A stretch of DNA of 64,000 nt from Noviherbaspirillum soli (GCF_015352955.1 NZ_JACYOX010000002.1:124001-188000); one strand, 5' to 3'; shown: positions 46,161 through 55,030, numbered from the stretch's first letter. Numbers and translations are program-made. The notes: a model not told the origin generated them from the sequence alone.

Positions 46161-46204
46161 GGTAGAGAGGCAGGAAGGCGGCGATGCGCTGGCGCGTCGT
46201 CGCC

Positions 46205-46618
46205 TCAGCCGTAGGAGCCGCCGGTCAGCAGAATGTCGAAGGTGCGGGCGATGGCGGCAATCAGCGCCGTCGATCCGCATGCCAGCGCCACCACCAGCAT
46301 CAGCGGCACTGGCCAGCGGGTGTTGGACTGCCGTCCCGAGCCGGCATTGTGGCGCGCATCCCATTTCTCGTCCGGCGTGACGCCGATCACCAGGGTTTCC
46401 AGGAAGCCCGCCAGCACCGACAGCACCAGCGGCCCCGCGGTGAAGATCGCCGGCGCATCCGGGTTGCCCAGCACCAGCAGCGCCGATAGCGGCAGCGTCG
46501 CGAAGTGCAGCCAGCCCCAGAAATCCTTGCGGCCGTACAGGTAGAAGCGATGCAGCCCGGCGGCGCCGAACAGCAGTGCGAGCAGGGTGGCCAGGGTCTT
46601 GTTCTTGTGGCGGGACAT
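46205..46618 (-). CDS. TM2 domain membrane protein
   Basis: A 137-residue protein with the TM2 pattern: two N-terminal membrane segments linked by a short turn, including GAAGLHRFYLYGRKDFWGW (about 18-36), followed by two more hydrophobic segments. Function is unknown. The start MSRHKNKTLA is the family N-terminus; an ATG 42 bases upstream is possible. It is convergent with the acyl-CoA dehydrogenase and divergent from rpsP. Confidence 0.8.
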   Translation of the reverse strand: MSRHKNKTLATLLALLFGAAGLHRFYLYGRKDFWGWLHFATLPLSALLVLGNPDAPAIFTAGPLVLSVLAGFLETLVIGVTPDEKWDARHNAGSGRQSNTRWPVPLMLVVALACGSTALIAAIARTFDILLTGGSYG

Positions 46619-46787
46619 GGAATGGGCGGTAGCAGGCGGGATTGCGGGCGTAGTGTGCATCAGCGCTGGACGCAAGGCAATCTCCGCAGGCCGGGAAAAG
46701 CGCCTTATACTGTCGCCTCGCCGCATTTCCTGCGCCGCGCTTTCCCAAAAATACCGATTAACTTAGCCGTAGCCGGAATAAACCCGC

Positions 46788-46793
46788 TATAAT
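46788..46793 (+). promoter_or_regulatory. -10 box of the rpsP operon
   Basis: TATAAT lies 41 bases upstream of the rpsP ATG. A weak TTAGCC at 46763-46768 is 19 bases away. Confidence 0.6.
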
Positions 46794-46833
46794 CTCTGGT
46801 TTTTTCCGTCTCCGTACACTTTTTGGAAATATT

Positions 46834-47088
46834 ATGGTCGTGATTCGTTTATCCCGTGGTGGCGCAAAGAAGCGTCCGTTCTTCAACCTGGTTGTGACCG
46901 ATTCCCGCAATCGTCGCGACGGCCGTTTCATCGAGCGCATCGGCTTCTACAATCCGATGGCTTCCGGCGCTGAAGAGTCGGTTCGCATCGCCCAGGACCG
47001 CCTGACCTACTGGCAAGGCGTTGGCGCGCAACTGTCGCCGACCGCTGCCCGTCTGGTTGAGCAGGCTGGCAAGAAGGCCGCTGCTTAA
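46834..47088 (+). CDS. rpsP: 30S ribosomal protein S16
   Basis: An 84-residue ribosomal protein starting [17 protein letters not shown], with [22 protein letters not shown] following; both segments are universal in S16. It opens rpsP-rimM-trmD-rplS and is preceded by a TATAAT box. Length matches the E. coli protein (82). Confidence 0.98.
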   Translation: MVVIRLSRGGAKKRPFFNLVVTDSRNRRDGRFIERIGFYNPMASGAEESVRIAQDRLTYWQGVGAQLSPTAARLVEQAGKKAAA

Positions 47089-47111
47089 TAGTCCGATACA
47101 AGGTTTTACAG

Positions 47112-47657
47112 ATGACCGCATCGGGAATGCCGATTCCTGACGACCTGGTGCTGGTCGGATATGTGACAGGCGCATACGGCATTCAGGGCTGGGTGCGCAT
47201 CAGGCCTTATTCGTCGGACGGCGATGCATTGCTATCTGCCAAGACCTGGTGGCTGGACAAGCCGGAACTGCATGATGTCGAAATGCTGCAGTCCAAGCTG
47301 CACAACGACGAAGTGGTGGCGCGCCTGATGGGCGTGTCCGGCCGTGACGCGGCCGAAGCGCTGAAAGGCGCGACGGTGCAGATACGCCGCAGCCACTTCC
47401 CTGCACTGGACAATGATGAATTCTACTGGGTCGACCTGATCGGCCTGGCAGTGGTCAACGAGCGCGGCGAGCATCTCGGCGTGGTCGGCGACCTGATGGA
47501 CAACGGCGCGCATCCGATCCTGCGTGTGGAACAGCCGGTGGCGGAAGGCGAAAAGCCTGCGCCGGAACTGCTGATTCCCTTCGTCGACCAGTTCGTCAAG
47601 ACCGTGGACCAGGCGGCGCGCCTGATCACGGTGGACTGGGAAGCGGATTATTCGTGA
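47112..47657 (+). CDS. rimM: Ribosome maturation factor RimM
   Basis: A 181-residue factor for 30S head assembly that binds S19. An N-terminal beta-barrel (VLVGYVTGAYGIQGWVRI, about 13-30) is followed by a PRC-barrel domain with EFYWVDLIGLAVVNERG and LLIPFVDQFVKTVD. An in-frame ATG at residue 6 is an alternative start. Confidence 0.96.
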   Translation: MTASGMPIPDDLVLVGYVTGAYGIQGWVRIRPYSSDGDALLSAKTWWLDKPELHDVEMLQSKLHNDEVVARLMGVSGRDAAEALKGATVQIRRSHFPALDNDEFYWVDLIGLAVVNERGEHLGVVGDLMDNGAHPILRVEQPVAEGEKPAPELLIPFVDQFVKTVDQAARLITVDWEADYS

Positions 47658-47690
47658 TGCAGGCAGCCTGGCTGCGGGAAGGGCGGCGGT

Positions 47691-48461
47691 ATGCAGTTTG
47701 ATGTCGTAAGCCTGTTCCCGGAAATGTTTACCGCCATTACCCAGTCCGGCATCACGCGGCGCGCTTTCGAGCAGGGCCGCTGTGGCCTGGGCCTGTGGAA
47801 TCCACGCGATTTCACCAGCGACAATTACCGCACCGTGGACGACCGGCCTTATGGCGGCGGACCGGGCATGGTGATGCTGGCCAGGCCGCTGGACTCGGCG
47901 CTGACAGCGGCCGCAGGGCGCCAGCAGCAGCTGGGCTTGCCGAAGCCGCGCGTGGTCTACCTGTCGCCGCAAGGCCGGGTGCTGGACCACCAGCGCGTGA
48001 TGCAGCTGGCGGCCGAGCCGGGCCTGGTGCTGCTGTGCGGGCGGTATGAAGCGGTGGACCAGCGCCTGCTGGACCGCTGCGTCGACGAGGAAATCAGCAT
48101 CGGCGACTTCGTGCTCTCGGGCGGCGAACTGCCGGCGATGGCGCTGATGGATGCTGTGATCCGGCAGCTGCCGGGCGTATTGCATGACGATGCCTCGGCG
48201 GTGGAAGACAGCTTTGTCAACGGCCTGCTGGACTATCCGCATTACACCCGGCCGGAAGTGTACGAAGGCGTGCCGGTGCCGCCGGTGCTGATGGGCGGCC
48301 ACCATGCCGAAATCGTCAAGTGGCGGCGCCAGCAGGCGCTGCGGGCAACGATGGCCAAGCGGCCGTCGCTGATCGCCAGCGCCCGCGCCGCCGGTCTGCT
48401 GAGTCCGGCCGACGAAAAGTTTTTAGGCAGCCTGCAGGCTGAAAAACCTGCAGGCAGCTGA
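47691..48461 (+). CDS. trmD: tRNA (guanine-N1)-methyltransferase TrmD
   Basis: A 256-residue SPOUT methyltransferase that makes m1G37 in t[16 protein letters not shown] opens the protein, [13 protein letters not shown] (about 50-62) and [19 protein letters not shown] (about 137-155) form the knot that binds S-adenosylmethionine. The last codons encode an inverted repeat (GCCTGCAGG/CCTGCAGGC). Confidence 0.97.
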   Translation: MQFDVVSLFPEMFTAITQSGITRRAFEQGRCGLGLWNPRDFTSDNYRTVDDRPYGGGPGMVMLARPLDSALTAAAGRQQQLGLPKPRVVYLSPQGRVLDHQRVMQLAAEPGLVLLCGRYEAVDQRLLDRCVDEEISIGDFVLSGGELPAMALMDAVIRQLPGVLHDDASAVEDSFVNGLLDYPHYTRPEVYEGVPVPPVLMGGHHAEIVKWRRQQALRATMAKRPSLIASARAAGLLSPADEKFLGSLQAEKPAGS

Positions 48462-48467
48462 ATGGAG

Positions 48468-48490
48468 CGCCTGGCCATGTTGGCCAGGCG
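48468..48490 (+). other. Hairpin between trmD and rplS
   Basis: CGCCTGGCC and GGCCAGGCG form a perfect nine-base-pair stem with an ATGTT loop, seven bases after the trmD stop and just after another nine-base-pair repeat (48430-48455). No T-run follows. It may set the ratio of upstream to rplS mRNA by pausing or processing. Confidence 0.55.
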
Positions 48491-48564
48491 ATAATGTTGA
48501 ACCCCATCCTCTACCGGGCTGATTCACTATCGATGCGCCGGCAAGATGGTTACAGGAGCAATAA

Positions 48565-48954
48565 ATGGATCTGATCCAGCAACTCGAGCAAGAAGAGATT
48601 TCCCGTCTCGGCAAGAACATCCCCGACTTCGCGCCGGGCGATACCGTGGTCGTCAGCGTCAACGTGGTCGAAGGCACCCGCAAGCGCGCCCAGGCTTACG
48701 AAGGCGTCGTGATTTCCCGCCGCAACCGTGGCCTGAACTCCAACTTCATCGTTCGCAAGATGTCGTCGGGCGAAGGCGTCGAGCGTACCTTTCAGCTGTA
48801 TTCCCCGCTGATCGCATCGATCGAAGTCAAGCGTCGCGGCGATGTCCGTCGCGCCAAGCTGTACTACCTGCGCGAGCGTTCGGGCAAGTCGGCACGTATC
48901 AAGGAAAAGCTGCCGCAACGCCGTGTCGCGGCAAAAGCAGCGCCAGCAGCGTAA
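48565..48954 (+). CDS. rplS: 50S ribosomal protein L19
   Basis: A 129-residue ribosomal protein with the L19 signatures [20 protein letters not shown] and [17 protein letters not shown] and a basic Ala-rich tail. An AGGAG ribosome-binding site precedes the ATG. It ends the rpsP operon; a strong terminator follows. Confidence 0.98.
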   Translation: MDLIQQLEQEEISRLGKNIPDFAPGDTVVVSVNVVEGTRKRAQAYEGVVISRRNRGLNSNFIVRKMSSGEGVERTFQLYSPLIASIEVKRRGDVRRAKLYYLRERSGKSARIKEKLPQRRVAAKAAPAA

Positions 48955-48976
48955 TCGGCTGCGACGTATCATGCGA

Positions 48977-48999
48977 GGGCACCGTTGGTGCCCTTTTTT
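48977..48999 (+). terminator. Rho-independent terminator after rplS
   Basis: GGGCACC-GTT-GGTGCCC followed by six T, 22 bases after the rplS stop. Confidence 0.9.
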
Positions 49000-49099
49000 C
49001 ATGGCCGATCGCACCCATCTGGATGGGATCTCAACCACTGACAGCCAGCCTTGCGCCAGCCACAGGCTTGCAATGGCGTAACAGGCCGGGAATTCCGCT

Positions 49100-49771
49100 T
49101 TGAGCAAACTGCATTTCGACCCCAAAATCCTTCCGATTGAATCCCTGGCCGGCGAGGCCGCGGTGCTGGCCGAGGAACTGAGCGCCGAACGTCTGCGCGC
49201 CCGGTTCGCCAATCCGCCCGAATGGGCGGCGGAAACCATCGAGGAGCGGCTGCTGCGCGTGCGCGACGGCAATCCGACGCCGGCCTCGGTGCTGATGCCG
49301 CTGGTGCAGCGCGAAAACGGGCTGACCATGCTGCTGACCGAGCGCACCGCCCACCTGACCGACCATGCCGGCCAGGTCAGCCTGCCCGGTGGCCGCGCCG
49401 AGCCCGAGGATGCATCGGCGATCGACACCGCATTGCGCGAGACCGAAGAGGAAATCGGCCTGGCGCGCCGCCATATCGAGGTGCTGGGCACCTTGCCGGA
49501 CCATTTCACGGGCACCGGCTACCGGGTGACGCCCGTGGTCGGTCTGGTGCATCCGCCGTTCGATCTGCAGGCCGATCCGTTCGAAGTGGAAGAAATCTTC
49601 GAAGTGCCGCTGGCTTTCCTGATGGATGGCATGAACCACCAGGTCAGAAGCATAGACGTACCGGGCGGGGGCGGGCGGCGCAGCTTCTACACGATGCCTT
49701 ATGACCGTTTCTTCATCTGGGGCGCCACCGCGGCGATGCTGCGCAACCTGTTTCACTTCATGCGCGCCTGA
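49100..49771 (+). CDS. CoA pyrophosphatase (Nudix hydrolase, NudL-like)
   Basis: A 223-residue Nudix protein. The box reads GGRAEPEDASAIDTALRETE followed by EEIGL (about 99-123), with Asp after PE as in the CoA-specific NudL/PCD1 branch rather than the common Glu. LTERTAHLTDHAGQVSLPGG just before it is the UPF0035 signature of CoA pyrophosphatases. It should hydrolyse CoA to phosphopantetheine and 3',5'-ADP. The start is TTG; no ATG in frame gives a complete protein. Confidence 0.88.
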   Translation: MSKLHFDPKILPIESLAGEAAVLAEELSAERLRARFANPPEWAAETIEERLLRVRDGNPTPASVLMPLVQRENGLTMLLTERTAHLTDHAGQVSLPGGRAEPEDASAIDTALRETEEEIGLARRHIEVLGTLPDHFTGTGYRVTPVVGLVHPPFDLQADPFEVEEIFEVPLAFLMDGMNHQVRSIDVPGGGGRRSFYTMPYDRFFIWGATAAMLRNLFHFMRA

Positions 49772-49860
49772 TCCGGGCCATGAAGGGCCGCGCCGGCCGC
49801 AGTTTGATTACTCCAGGGCACTACGTTATCGTAGCGCCTGACTGACATCCAGGGCGACCG

Positions 49861-50850
49861 ATGACCTTTCTTTCCATTCTTTTCGCGCTTCTGATCGAGC
49901 AGTTGAAGCCGTTGCGCGCCGACAATCCGGTGTATGGCGGCATCAAGGCCTATGCGGTCCGTGTCGAGCGCTGGTTCAATGCCGGCCATGTCGACCACGG
50001 TCGCCTGGGCTGGTTCGTGGTCATGCTCACGCTGGTATTGCCCACCTTGCTGATCCACTGGCTGTGCGCGCAGATCAGCCCGCTGCTGACGCTGGGATGG
50101 AACATCGTCATCATTTATCTGACCCTGGGCTTTCGCCATTACAGCCATTACTTCACCGCCATCCAGTACGCCCTCAATGCCGGCGACACCGAAACGGCGC
50201 GCCGGCTGCTGGCGCAATGGCTGCGCCAGGACACCACGGGCATGGAAGTGCCGGAGATTTCGCGTCTGGCGGTGGAAAGAGCGCTGCTGACCACCCATCG
50301 CCATGTGTTCGGCGTGTTTTTCTGGTTCCTGATGCCGCTCGGTCCGGCCGGCGCAGTGATGTACAGGGTGGCGGAATACCTGGCGCGTGCCTGGAGCGAA
50401 CCGGAGCACATGCGCAGCGAGGCATTCGGCCGTTTTGCGATCCGCGCGTATTACCTGATGGACTGGGTGCCGGCGCGCCTGACCGCTTCGGCCTTCGCAA
50501 TCGTCGGCAATTTCGAGGATGCGGTCTATGCCTGGCGCAACTTTGCCCGGCGCTGGCAGAACGAGACCACCGGCATCATCCTTTCCGCCGGCGGCGGCGC
50601 AATGGGCGTGCGATTGGGCACGCCCCAGGAAAATGCCACCAGCCTGCTGCTGACCGTGGATGCGGCTACGATAGATGCGGCCACGATCGACGCTGCCGGC
50701 GTGGAAGCCGCCGCGGCCGAAACCGAAACCCTGCCGGGCGAGGAGCCGGGCGTGCGCTCGCTGCAGAGCACGGTGGGCCTGGTGTGGCGGGCGCTGCTGC
50801 TGTGGATGATGCTGTTGCTGCTGATTTCGCTTGCCGTCTGGCTGGGCTGA
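49861..50850 (+). CDS. CobD/CbiB-AmpE superfamily membrane protein
   Basis: A 329-residue protein with about five membrane segments. GPAGAVMYRVAEYLA, YLMDWVPARLTA and GAMGVRLG resemble CbiB (adenosylcobinamide-phosphate synthase), but the N-terminus LLIEQLKPL replaces the usual DxxxGDP and looks more like AmpE. A short internal duplication (ATIDAATIDAA) lies near 267-277. No other cobalamin gene is in the window, so a role in B12 synthesis is doubtful. It follows the Nudix gene in the same direction after 89 bases. Confidence 0.75.
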   Translation: MTFLSILFALLIEQLKPLRADNPVYGGIKAYAVRVERWFNAGHVDHGRLGWFVVMLTLVLPTLLIHWLCAQISPLLTLGWNIVIIYLTLGFRHYSHYFTAIQYALNAGDTETARRLLAQWLRQDTTGMEVPEISRLAVERALLTTHRHVFGVFFWFLMPLGPAGAVMYRVAEYLARAWSEPEHMRSEAFGRFAIRAYYLMDWVPARLTASAFAIVGNFEDAVYAWRNFARRWQNETTGIILSAGGGAMGVRLGTPQENATSLLLTVDAATIDAATIDAAGVEAAAAETETLPGEEPGVRSLQSTVGLVWRALLLWMMLLLLISLAVWLG

Positions 50851-50876
50851 GGAAGGGTTGGCAATGGAGGTTCTCG

Positions 50877-50908
50877 CAGGAAAGCCTTTGCCGGAAAGGG
50901 CTTTCCTG
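50877..50908 (+). terminator. Possible terminator hairpin after the CobD/AmpE-like gene
   Basis: CAGGAAAGCC and GGGCTTTCCTG form a stem of about ten pairs 26 bases after the stop. The downstream sequence is only weakly T-rich. Confidence 0.45.
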
Positions 50909-50956
50909 GAAATTTCATAATGTGGAGGGCTGTTTCGGGGCAAGTCTTCTATAAGA

Positions 50957-50962
50957 TATAAT
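50957..50962 (+). promoter_or_regulatory. Candidate -10 box for the DUF3579-CDF genes
   Basis: TATAAT in an AT-rich stretch, 86 bases upstream of the DUF3579 ATG. A weak TTTCGG at 50933-50938 is 18 bases away. Confidence 0.45.
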
Positions 50963-51048
50963 ACCTAAGAGAGCCGCAAGTCATTCCGCCACACAATGGC
51001 GCCTTGCCTCCTTTCCCAGATTGCCTTTCCACAGAAACCGCATCCGCC

Positions 51049-51393
51049 ATGGCCGATCCCCATCCGACAAGCAACGCGCCCGCCAATGAATTTTTCATTC
51101 AGGGGATTACCAGCAATGGACGGGTGTTCCGTCCCAGCGACTGGGCCGAGCGGCTGTGCGGTGTGATGTCGCATTTCCGGCCGGAAGGCTCGGGCGGACG
51201 CAATGCCCATCTGAAGTATTCTCCCTATGTACGGCCGACGCTGCTCAATGGCGTCAAGTCGGTGGTGGTCAACGAGGAATTGCGCAGCATCGAACCGCTG
51301 GCCTATCATTTCGTCCTCAATTTTGCCAAGGATAACGACCTGCAGGTGATCGAGGCCTGCCTGCTGCCGGAGCCGGCGGGCAAGGGCGGCTGA
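51049..51393 (+). CDS. DUF3579 domain protein
   Basis: A 114-residue protein found almost only in betaproteobacteria. The FIQGITSNGRVFRPSDWAER and HLKYSPYVRPTLLNGVKSVV segments are the family core. Function is unknown. The ATG lacks a strong ribosome-binding site; an in-frame TTG 45 bases upstream would add a Pro-rich leader and is less likely. It lies 23 bases before the CDF exporter and may share its transcript. Confidence 0.78.
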   Translation: MADPHPTSNAPANEFFIQGITSNGRVFRPSDWAERLCGVMSHFRPEGSGGRNAHLKYSPYVRPTLLNGVKSVVVNEELRSIEPLAYHFVLNFAKDNDLQVIEACLLPEPAGKGG

Positions 51394-51416
51394 TCCTGGG
51401 CACGGAAACCACAGCC

Positions 51417-52364
51417 ATGGCGCATGCGCATACCGACCACCATCACGATCATCACGCCCACCACGGACACCACGGACACCACGGCCATCATCATCCGGAG
51501 CCGGGCGACCACAGCCGCGCATTCCTGATCGCCATCGTTCTCAATATCGGTTTCGTCGTCGTCGAATTCGCCTACGGCTTCATCGCCCATTCCACCGCGC
51601 TGATGGCCGACGCCGGCCATAACCTGTCCGATGTGCTGGGCCTGATGCTGGCATGGGGCGCGGCGGTGCTGACAAAGAAGCGCCCGGCCGGACGCTATAC
51701 CTATGGCCTGCGCGGCAGCTCCATCCTGGCCGCGCTGGGCAATGCCATGCTGCTGCTGGTGGCATGCGGCGGCATCGCCTGGGAAGCGCTGCACCGCCTG
51801 CTGGCGCCGGCGCCGGTGGGCGGCATGACGGGGTCGGTGGTGGCGGGCGTCGGCATTGCCATCAATGCGTTTTCCGCCTGGCTGTTCATGGCCGGCAGCA
51901 AGGGCGACATCAACCTGCGCGGCGCCTATCTGCACATGGCGGCCGATGCGGTGGTGTCGCTGGCGGTGGTGGCCGGTGGCGTGGCGATGTATTACACCGG
52001 CTGGTTCTGGGTCGACCCGCTGCTGTCGCTGGGCATCGTCGCGGTGATCCTGTTGAGCAGTTTCGGCCTGCTGCGCGAAGCGCTGCGGCTGTCGCTCAAT
52101 GCGGTGCCGGCGCATATCGCGCTGGAAGAGGTGGAGGCTTTCCTGGCGTCGCGCCCCGGCGTGGCGTCGGTGCAGGATCTGCATATCTGGGCGATGAGCA
52201 CTACCGAAACCGCACTGACCGCCCATCTGCGCATGCCGTCCGGCCATCCGGACGATGCCTTCTTTGACGAGATCGCCGCCGAGCTGGCGCAGCGCTTCGG
52301 CATCAAGCACAGCACCCTGCAGGTCGGCCGCGACCAGCAGCCGCGCTGCGCGCTGGTCAGTTGA
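51417..52364 (+). CDS. Cation diffusion facilitator (zinc/cadmium/cobalt exporter)
   Basis: A 315-residue CDF transporter. A His-rich N-terminus (17 His in the first 26 residues) precedes six membrane segments. The metal site is formed by H68/D72 with D65 (ADAGHNLSD) and H173/D177 (HMAAD), the HxxxD pair typical of zinc/cadmium CDFs. A cytoplasmic domain (about 220-315) follows. It should export zinc or similar ions in exchange for protons. The His stretch is encoded by a nine-base tandem repeat. Confidence 0.92.
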   Translation: MAHAHTDHHHDHHAHHGHHGHHGHHHPEPGDHSRAFLIAIVLNIGFVVVEFAYGFIAHSTALMADAGHNLSDVLGLMLAWGAAVLTKKRPAGRYTYGLRGSSILAALGNAMLLLVACGGIAWEALHRLLAPAPVGGMTGSVVAGVGIAINAFSAWLFMAGSKGDINLRGAYLHMAADAVVSLAVVAGGVAMYYTGWFWVDPLLSLGIVAVILLSSFGLLREALRLSLNAVPAHIALEEVEAFLASRPGVASVQDLHIWAMSTTETALTAHLRMPSGHPDDAFFDEIAAELAQRFGIKHSTLQVGRDQQPRCALVS

Positions 52365-52583
52365 CTGGCTTCATTGATTGCCGCTTCAGCCAAAACAATT
52401 AAATCCGCACTAACAATGCATGCGTCATCCGGCGCAATTCTGCACTCTCCGCCTTCGGGAAAAACGGTACTGCAATAGGCCTGCTGCACACCGGGTTTCC
52501 CAGTCCCGTTCGCTGTACGGACTCTTGCGCCGAAATTTAAACAAGTCCGTGCCGCATGCCTGCCACGCTAGCGGAAAACCACC

Positions 52584-53024
52584 ATGGATCGTGTCATTCC
52601 AGCCGGATTCACGCTGATCGAATTGCTCGTCACTGTTGCCATCGTCGGCATACTCGGCAGCTTCGCCTGGCCTTCCTATGTCGACCATGTCAGGCGCAGC
52701 CGGATCGCCGAGGCGACCGGGCAGCTGGCCACGCTGCGCGTCGCCATGGAACAGTATTACCAGGACCACCGCAACTACGGCGACGCCAGCTCCGTCGCGT
52801 GCGGCACTGCGATGCCGGCCGCCGGCCAGTTTTCCTATAGCTGCGCGACCAGTAGCAAGGCACAAGCCTTCACGATCGTCGCCAGCGGCACAAGCGGCAC
52901 CAGCGTGGCTGGGTTGCGTTACCAGGTCGACCATGCCGGCCTGCGCCGCACCACCGCCTTGCCTCCGGGTTGGGGCGCGGTGCCGCAGGATTGCTGGATA
53001 GCGAGCAGGGGCGGCACATGCTGA
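52584..53024 (+). CDS. pilE: PilE-like type IV pilin (cluster 2)
   Basis: A 146-residue prepilin. The leader MDRVIPAG is cut before FTLIELLVTVAIVGIL, with Glu at mature position 5. RRSRIAEATGQLATLRVAMEQYYQDHRNYG is typical of PilE. Four cysteines (around 68, 86, 136 and 146) could form two disulfides, including a C-terminal loop. It opens the second minor-pilin cluster after a 219-base gap in which no clear promoter was recognised. Confidence 0.88.
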   Translation: MDRVIPAGFTLIELLVTVAIVGILGSFAWPSYVDHVRRSRIAEATGQLATLRVAMEQYYQDHRNYGDASSVACGTAMPAAGQFSYSCATSSKAQAFTIVASGTSGTSVAGLRYQVDHAGLRRTTALPPGWGAVPQDCWIASRGGTC

Positions 53025-53587
53025 GGCCGGTGGCCCAGGGCATGACGCTGGTTGAAATGATGGTCGGCCTGGCCATCATTTCCTGCCTGCTGCTGGTTGG
53101 CATGCCATCCTTCAGCCAGTGGATACAGGATCTGCAGATCCGTGGCGCGGCCGAGTCGGTGCAGTCGGCGCTGCTGCTGGCGCGCAGCGAGGCGATACGC
53201 CGCAACCGGCCGGTCAGGCTGCGGCTGAACGATGCCGGCGGCCTGGTTGAATGGGAAGTCGGCTGCGTGACCGTCGCCGCGGACTGCCCGACCGGCATCG
53301 CCCGGCGCAGCCGCAACGAAGGCGGACGCAATGCGCGCATGGCGGCTGGCGCAATGGCGAACGCCGACAGCCTTGCCAGCCCGCTGGCCCCCGGCAGCGG
53401 CCTGCCTGCCAGCCTCGACTTCAACGGGCTTGGCGCCGTGATCGGCACAGCCCCCGGCCGCATCGAGATCAGCCATGCGGCCCTGGGCAGCGCGCGCCGG
53501 CTGGTGCTGCTGATCGGCGGCGGCGGCCTGATCCGCCTGTGCAATCCGGCGCTGGCGCGCAACGCATCGCTGCAGGGATGCGCATGA
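53018..53587 (+). CDS. fimT: FimT/GspH-like minor pilin (cluster 2)
   Basis: A 189-residue prepilin whose start overlaps the pilE stop by seven bases, after a CAGGGG ribosome-binding site. The leader MLRPVAQG precedes MTLVEMMVGLAIISCLL. AAESVQSALLLARSEAIRRNRPV is the GspH/FimT signature. The copy in cluster 1 (21920-22435) shares the architecture but little else. Confidence 0.87.
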   Translation: MLRPVAQGMTLVEMMVGLAIISCLLLVGMPSFSQWIQDLQIRGAAESVQSALLLARSEAIRRNRPVRLRLNDAGGLVEWEVGCVTVAADCPTGIARRSRNEGGRNARMAAGAMANADSLASPLAPGSGLPASLDFNGLGAVIGTAPGRIEISHAALGSARRLVLLIGGGGLIRLCNPALARNASLQGCA

Positions 53588-54000
53588 GCGGCCCGCGCCA
53601 TCGCATCAGGGCATGCCAGCGCGGCATGCTGATGCTGCAAAGCCTGGTGGCGCTGGCGCTCTTCTCGGTCGGGGCGCTGTCGGTGCTGATGCTGTCGGTC
53701 AGCGCGATGCGCCAGGCTGCCGAAGCGCATTACCGTACCGCCGCCAGCGTGCTTGCGGTGCAGATGGCTTCGCAGATCAGGCTCGGCTCGCGCGATTCCG
53801 CCACGCTTGCCGCCATCACCGCAGCCAGCGGCTATGACGTCTTCCGCGAAGCGGCAGCCAGGGCCTTGCCCGGAACGACGGCTTATCCGCCGCTGGTCAC
53901 GGCGGACGGCGCCGGCCGGTTCGTCATCACCGTGCGCTGGCAACAGCCGGGCGACACGTCAGTACACCAATATGCCGCGCTTACCCGCATCACGGAATAG
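53584..54000 (+). CDS. pilV: PilV-like minor pilin lacking Glu5 (cluster 2)
   Basis: A 138-residue protein overlapping fimT by ATGA. A basic leader of 14 residues ends in RACQRG, then MLMLQSLVALALFSVGALSV. The position of the conserved mature Glu5 is Gln19 here, and Phe1 is Met, so this is a non-canonical prepilin. Size, position and the VALxxFSxGAL helix still fit PilV. Confidence 0.75.
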   Translation: MSGPRHRIRACQRGMLMLQSLVALALFSVGALSVLMLSVSAMRQAAEAHYRTAASVLAVQMASQIRLGSRDSATLAAITAASGYDVFREAAARALPGTTAYPPLVTADGAGRFVITVRWQQPGDTSVHQYAALTRITE

Positions 54001-55030
54001 TCGTGCCGGGTTCAGCCTGGCCGAACTGATGGTGGGCCTGGCGCTGGGCCTGCTGACCCTGCTGGCGCTGTCGCAGGCATACATCGCCTTTCACGGCAGC
54101 CGCCGCGCCACGGCCGGCACGTCGGACGCGCAGACCGCTGCCATGGGGGCGCTGTTCGCCATCGAGCGCGACCTGCAGCACGCCGGGCCGGGCCTGGGCG
54201 ACGCCAGGCTGCTCGGCTGCAGCGTGGCGATCAATGCCAGCCAGTCCATCACCGCTGCGCCGGTGCGCATACAGGCGGGCCTGGATGGCGCGCCCGACAC
54301 GCTGGTGGTGTTCGCCAGCGACCTGCTGGCGCCGCCGGCCCGCCTGGGCGCCGCACTGAAGGCAAGCAGCACCGGCATTGGCCTGTCCAGCACCCAGGGC
54401 ATGCGCCGTGGCGACATTCTTGGCGTGCAGGAGGCCGGCAAGCCTTGCGCTCTGGTGCGTATCGACAGCGTGGACAGTGCCGTGCGTGTCAGCCACGCCG
54501 TGCTGGCGCCGCAAGCGGACATCACCGTCGACTACAGCACGATGGCAACCGCCTTCAACCTGGGCCGCCTGAGCCAGGTGTCCTATTCCATCGTCAGCGG
54601 CGAATTGCGCCGCAGCAGCGGCGACCATGCCGGTAACAGTGCGCAGGTGCAGACGCTGGGGGGCAATATCGTCAGCCTCAAGGCGCAATACGGCTTTGAT
54701 ACGCGAGCCATGATCGCCTCGGTGCCGCTGGTGACCCGGTGGAGCGCGTCGATGATCGATGCCGATGGCAGCGGCACGGCGGGCGACAGCGGCGACTGGC
54801 AACGCATCGCCGGCATGCGCATCGCGGTGGTGGCGCGCAGCCCCAACCGTGAGACCAGCGCCTGTGCCGCGACGGCGTCGAACCTGCCAGGCTGGCAGGC
54901 GCCGGACAATGCCGGCACGCTGGCGAGCGCCGCTATCAGCCTGGCCCATGTTCCCGACTGGCGCTGCTACCGTTACCGCAGCTATGAAACCGTAGTGCCG
55001 CTGCGTAATGTGATCTGGGGCCGTCCTTGA
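53972..55030 (+). CDS. pilW: PilW-like minor pilin (cluster 2)
   Basis: A 352-residue prepilin starting inside the last 29 bases of pilV. The leader ends at G13 and the helix FSLAELMVGLALGLLTLLAL has Glu at mature position 5. FAIERDLQHAGPGLGDARLLGC and the closing YETVVPLRNVIWG are PilW features. It is 63 residues longer than the cluster 1 copy. The ribosome-binding site is weak, suggesting translational coupling. Confidence 0.86.
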   Translation: MPRLPASRNSRAGFSLAELMVGLALGLLTLLALSQAYIAFHGSRRATAGTSDAQTAAMGALFAIERDLQHAGPGLGDARLLGCSVAINASQSITAAPVRIQAGLDGAPDTLVVFASDLLAPPARLGAALKASSTGIGLSSTQGMRRGDILGVQEAGKPCALVRIDSVDSAVRVSHAVLAPQADITVDYSTMATAFNLGRLSQVSYSIVSGELRRSSGDHAGNSAQVQTLGGNIVSLKAQYGFDTRAMIASVPLVTRWSASMIDADGSGTAGDSGDWQRIAGMRIAVVARSPNRETSACAATASNLPGWQAPDNAGTLASAAISLAHVPDWRCYRYRSYETVVPLRNVIWGRP

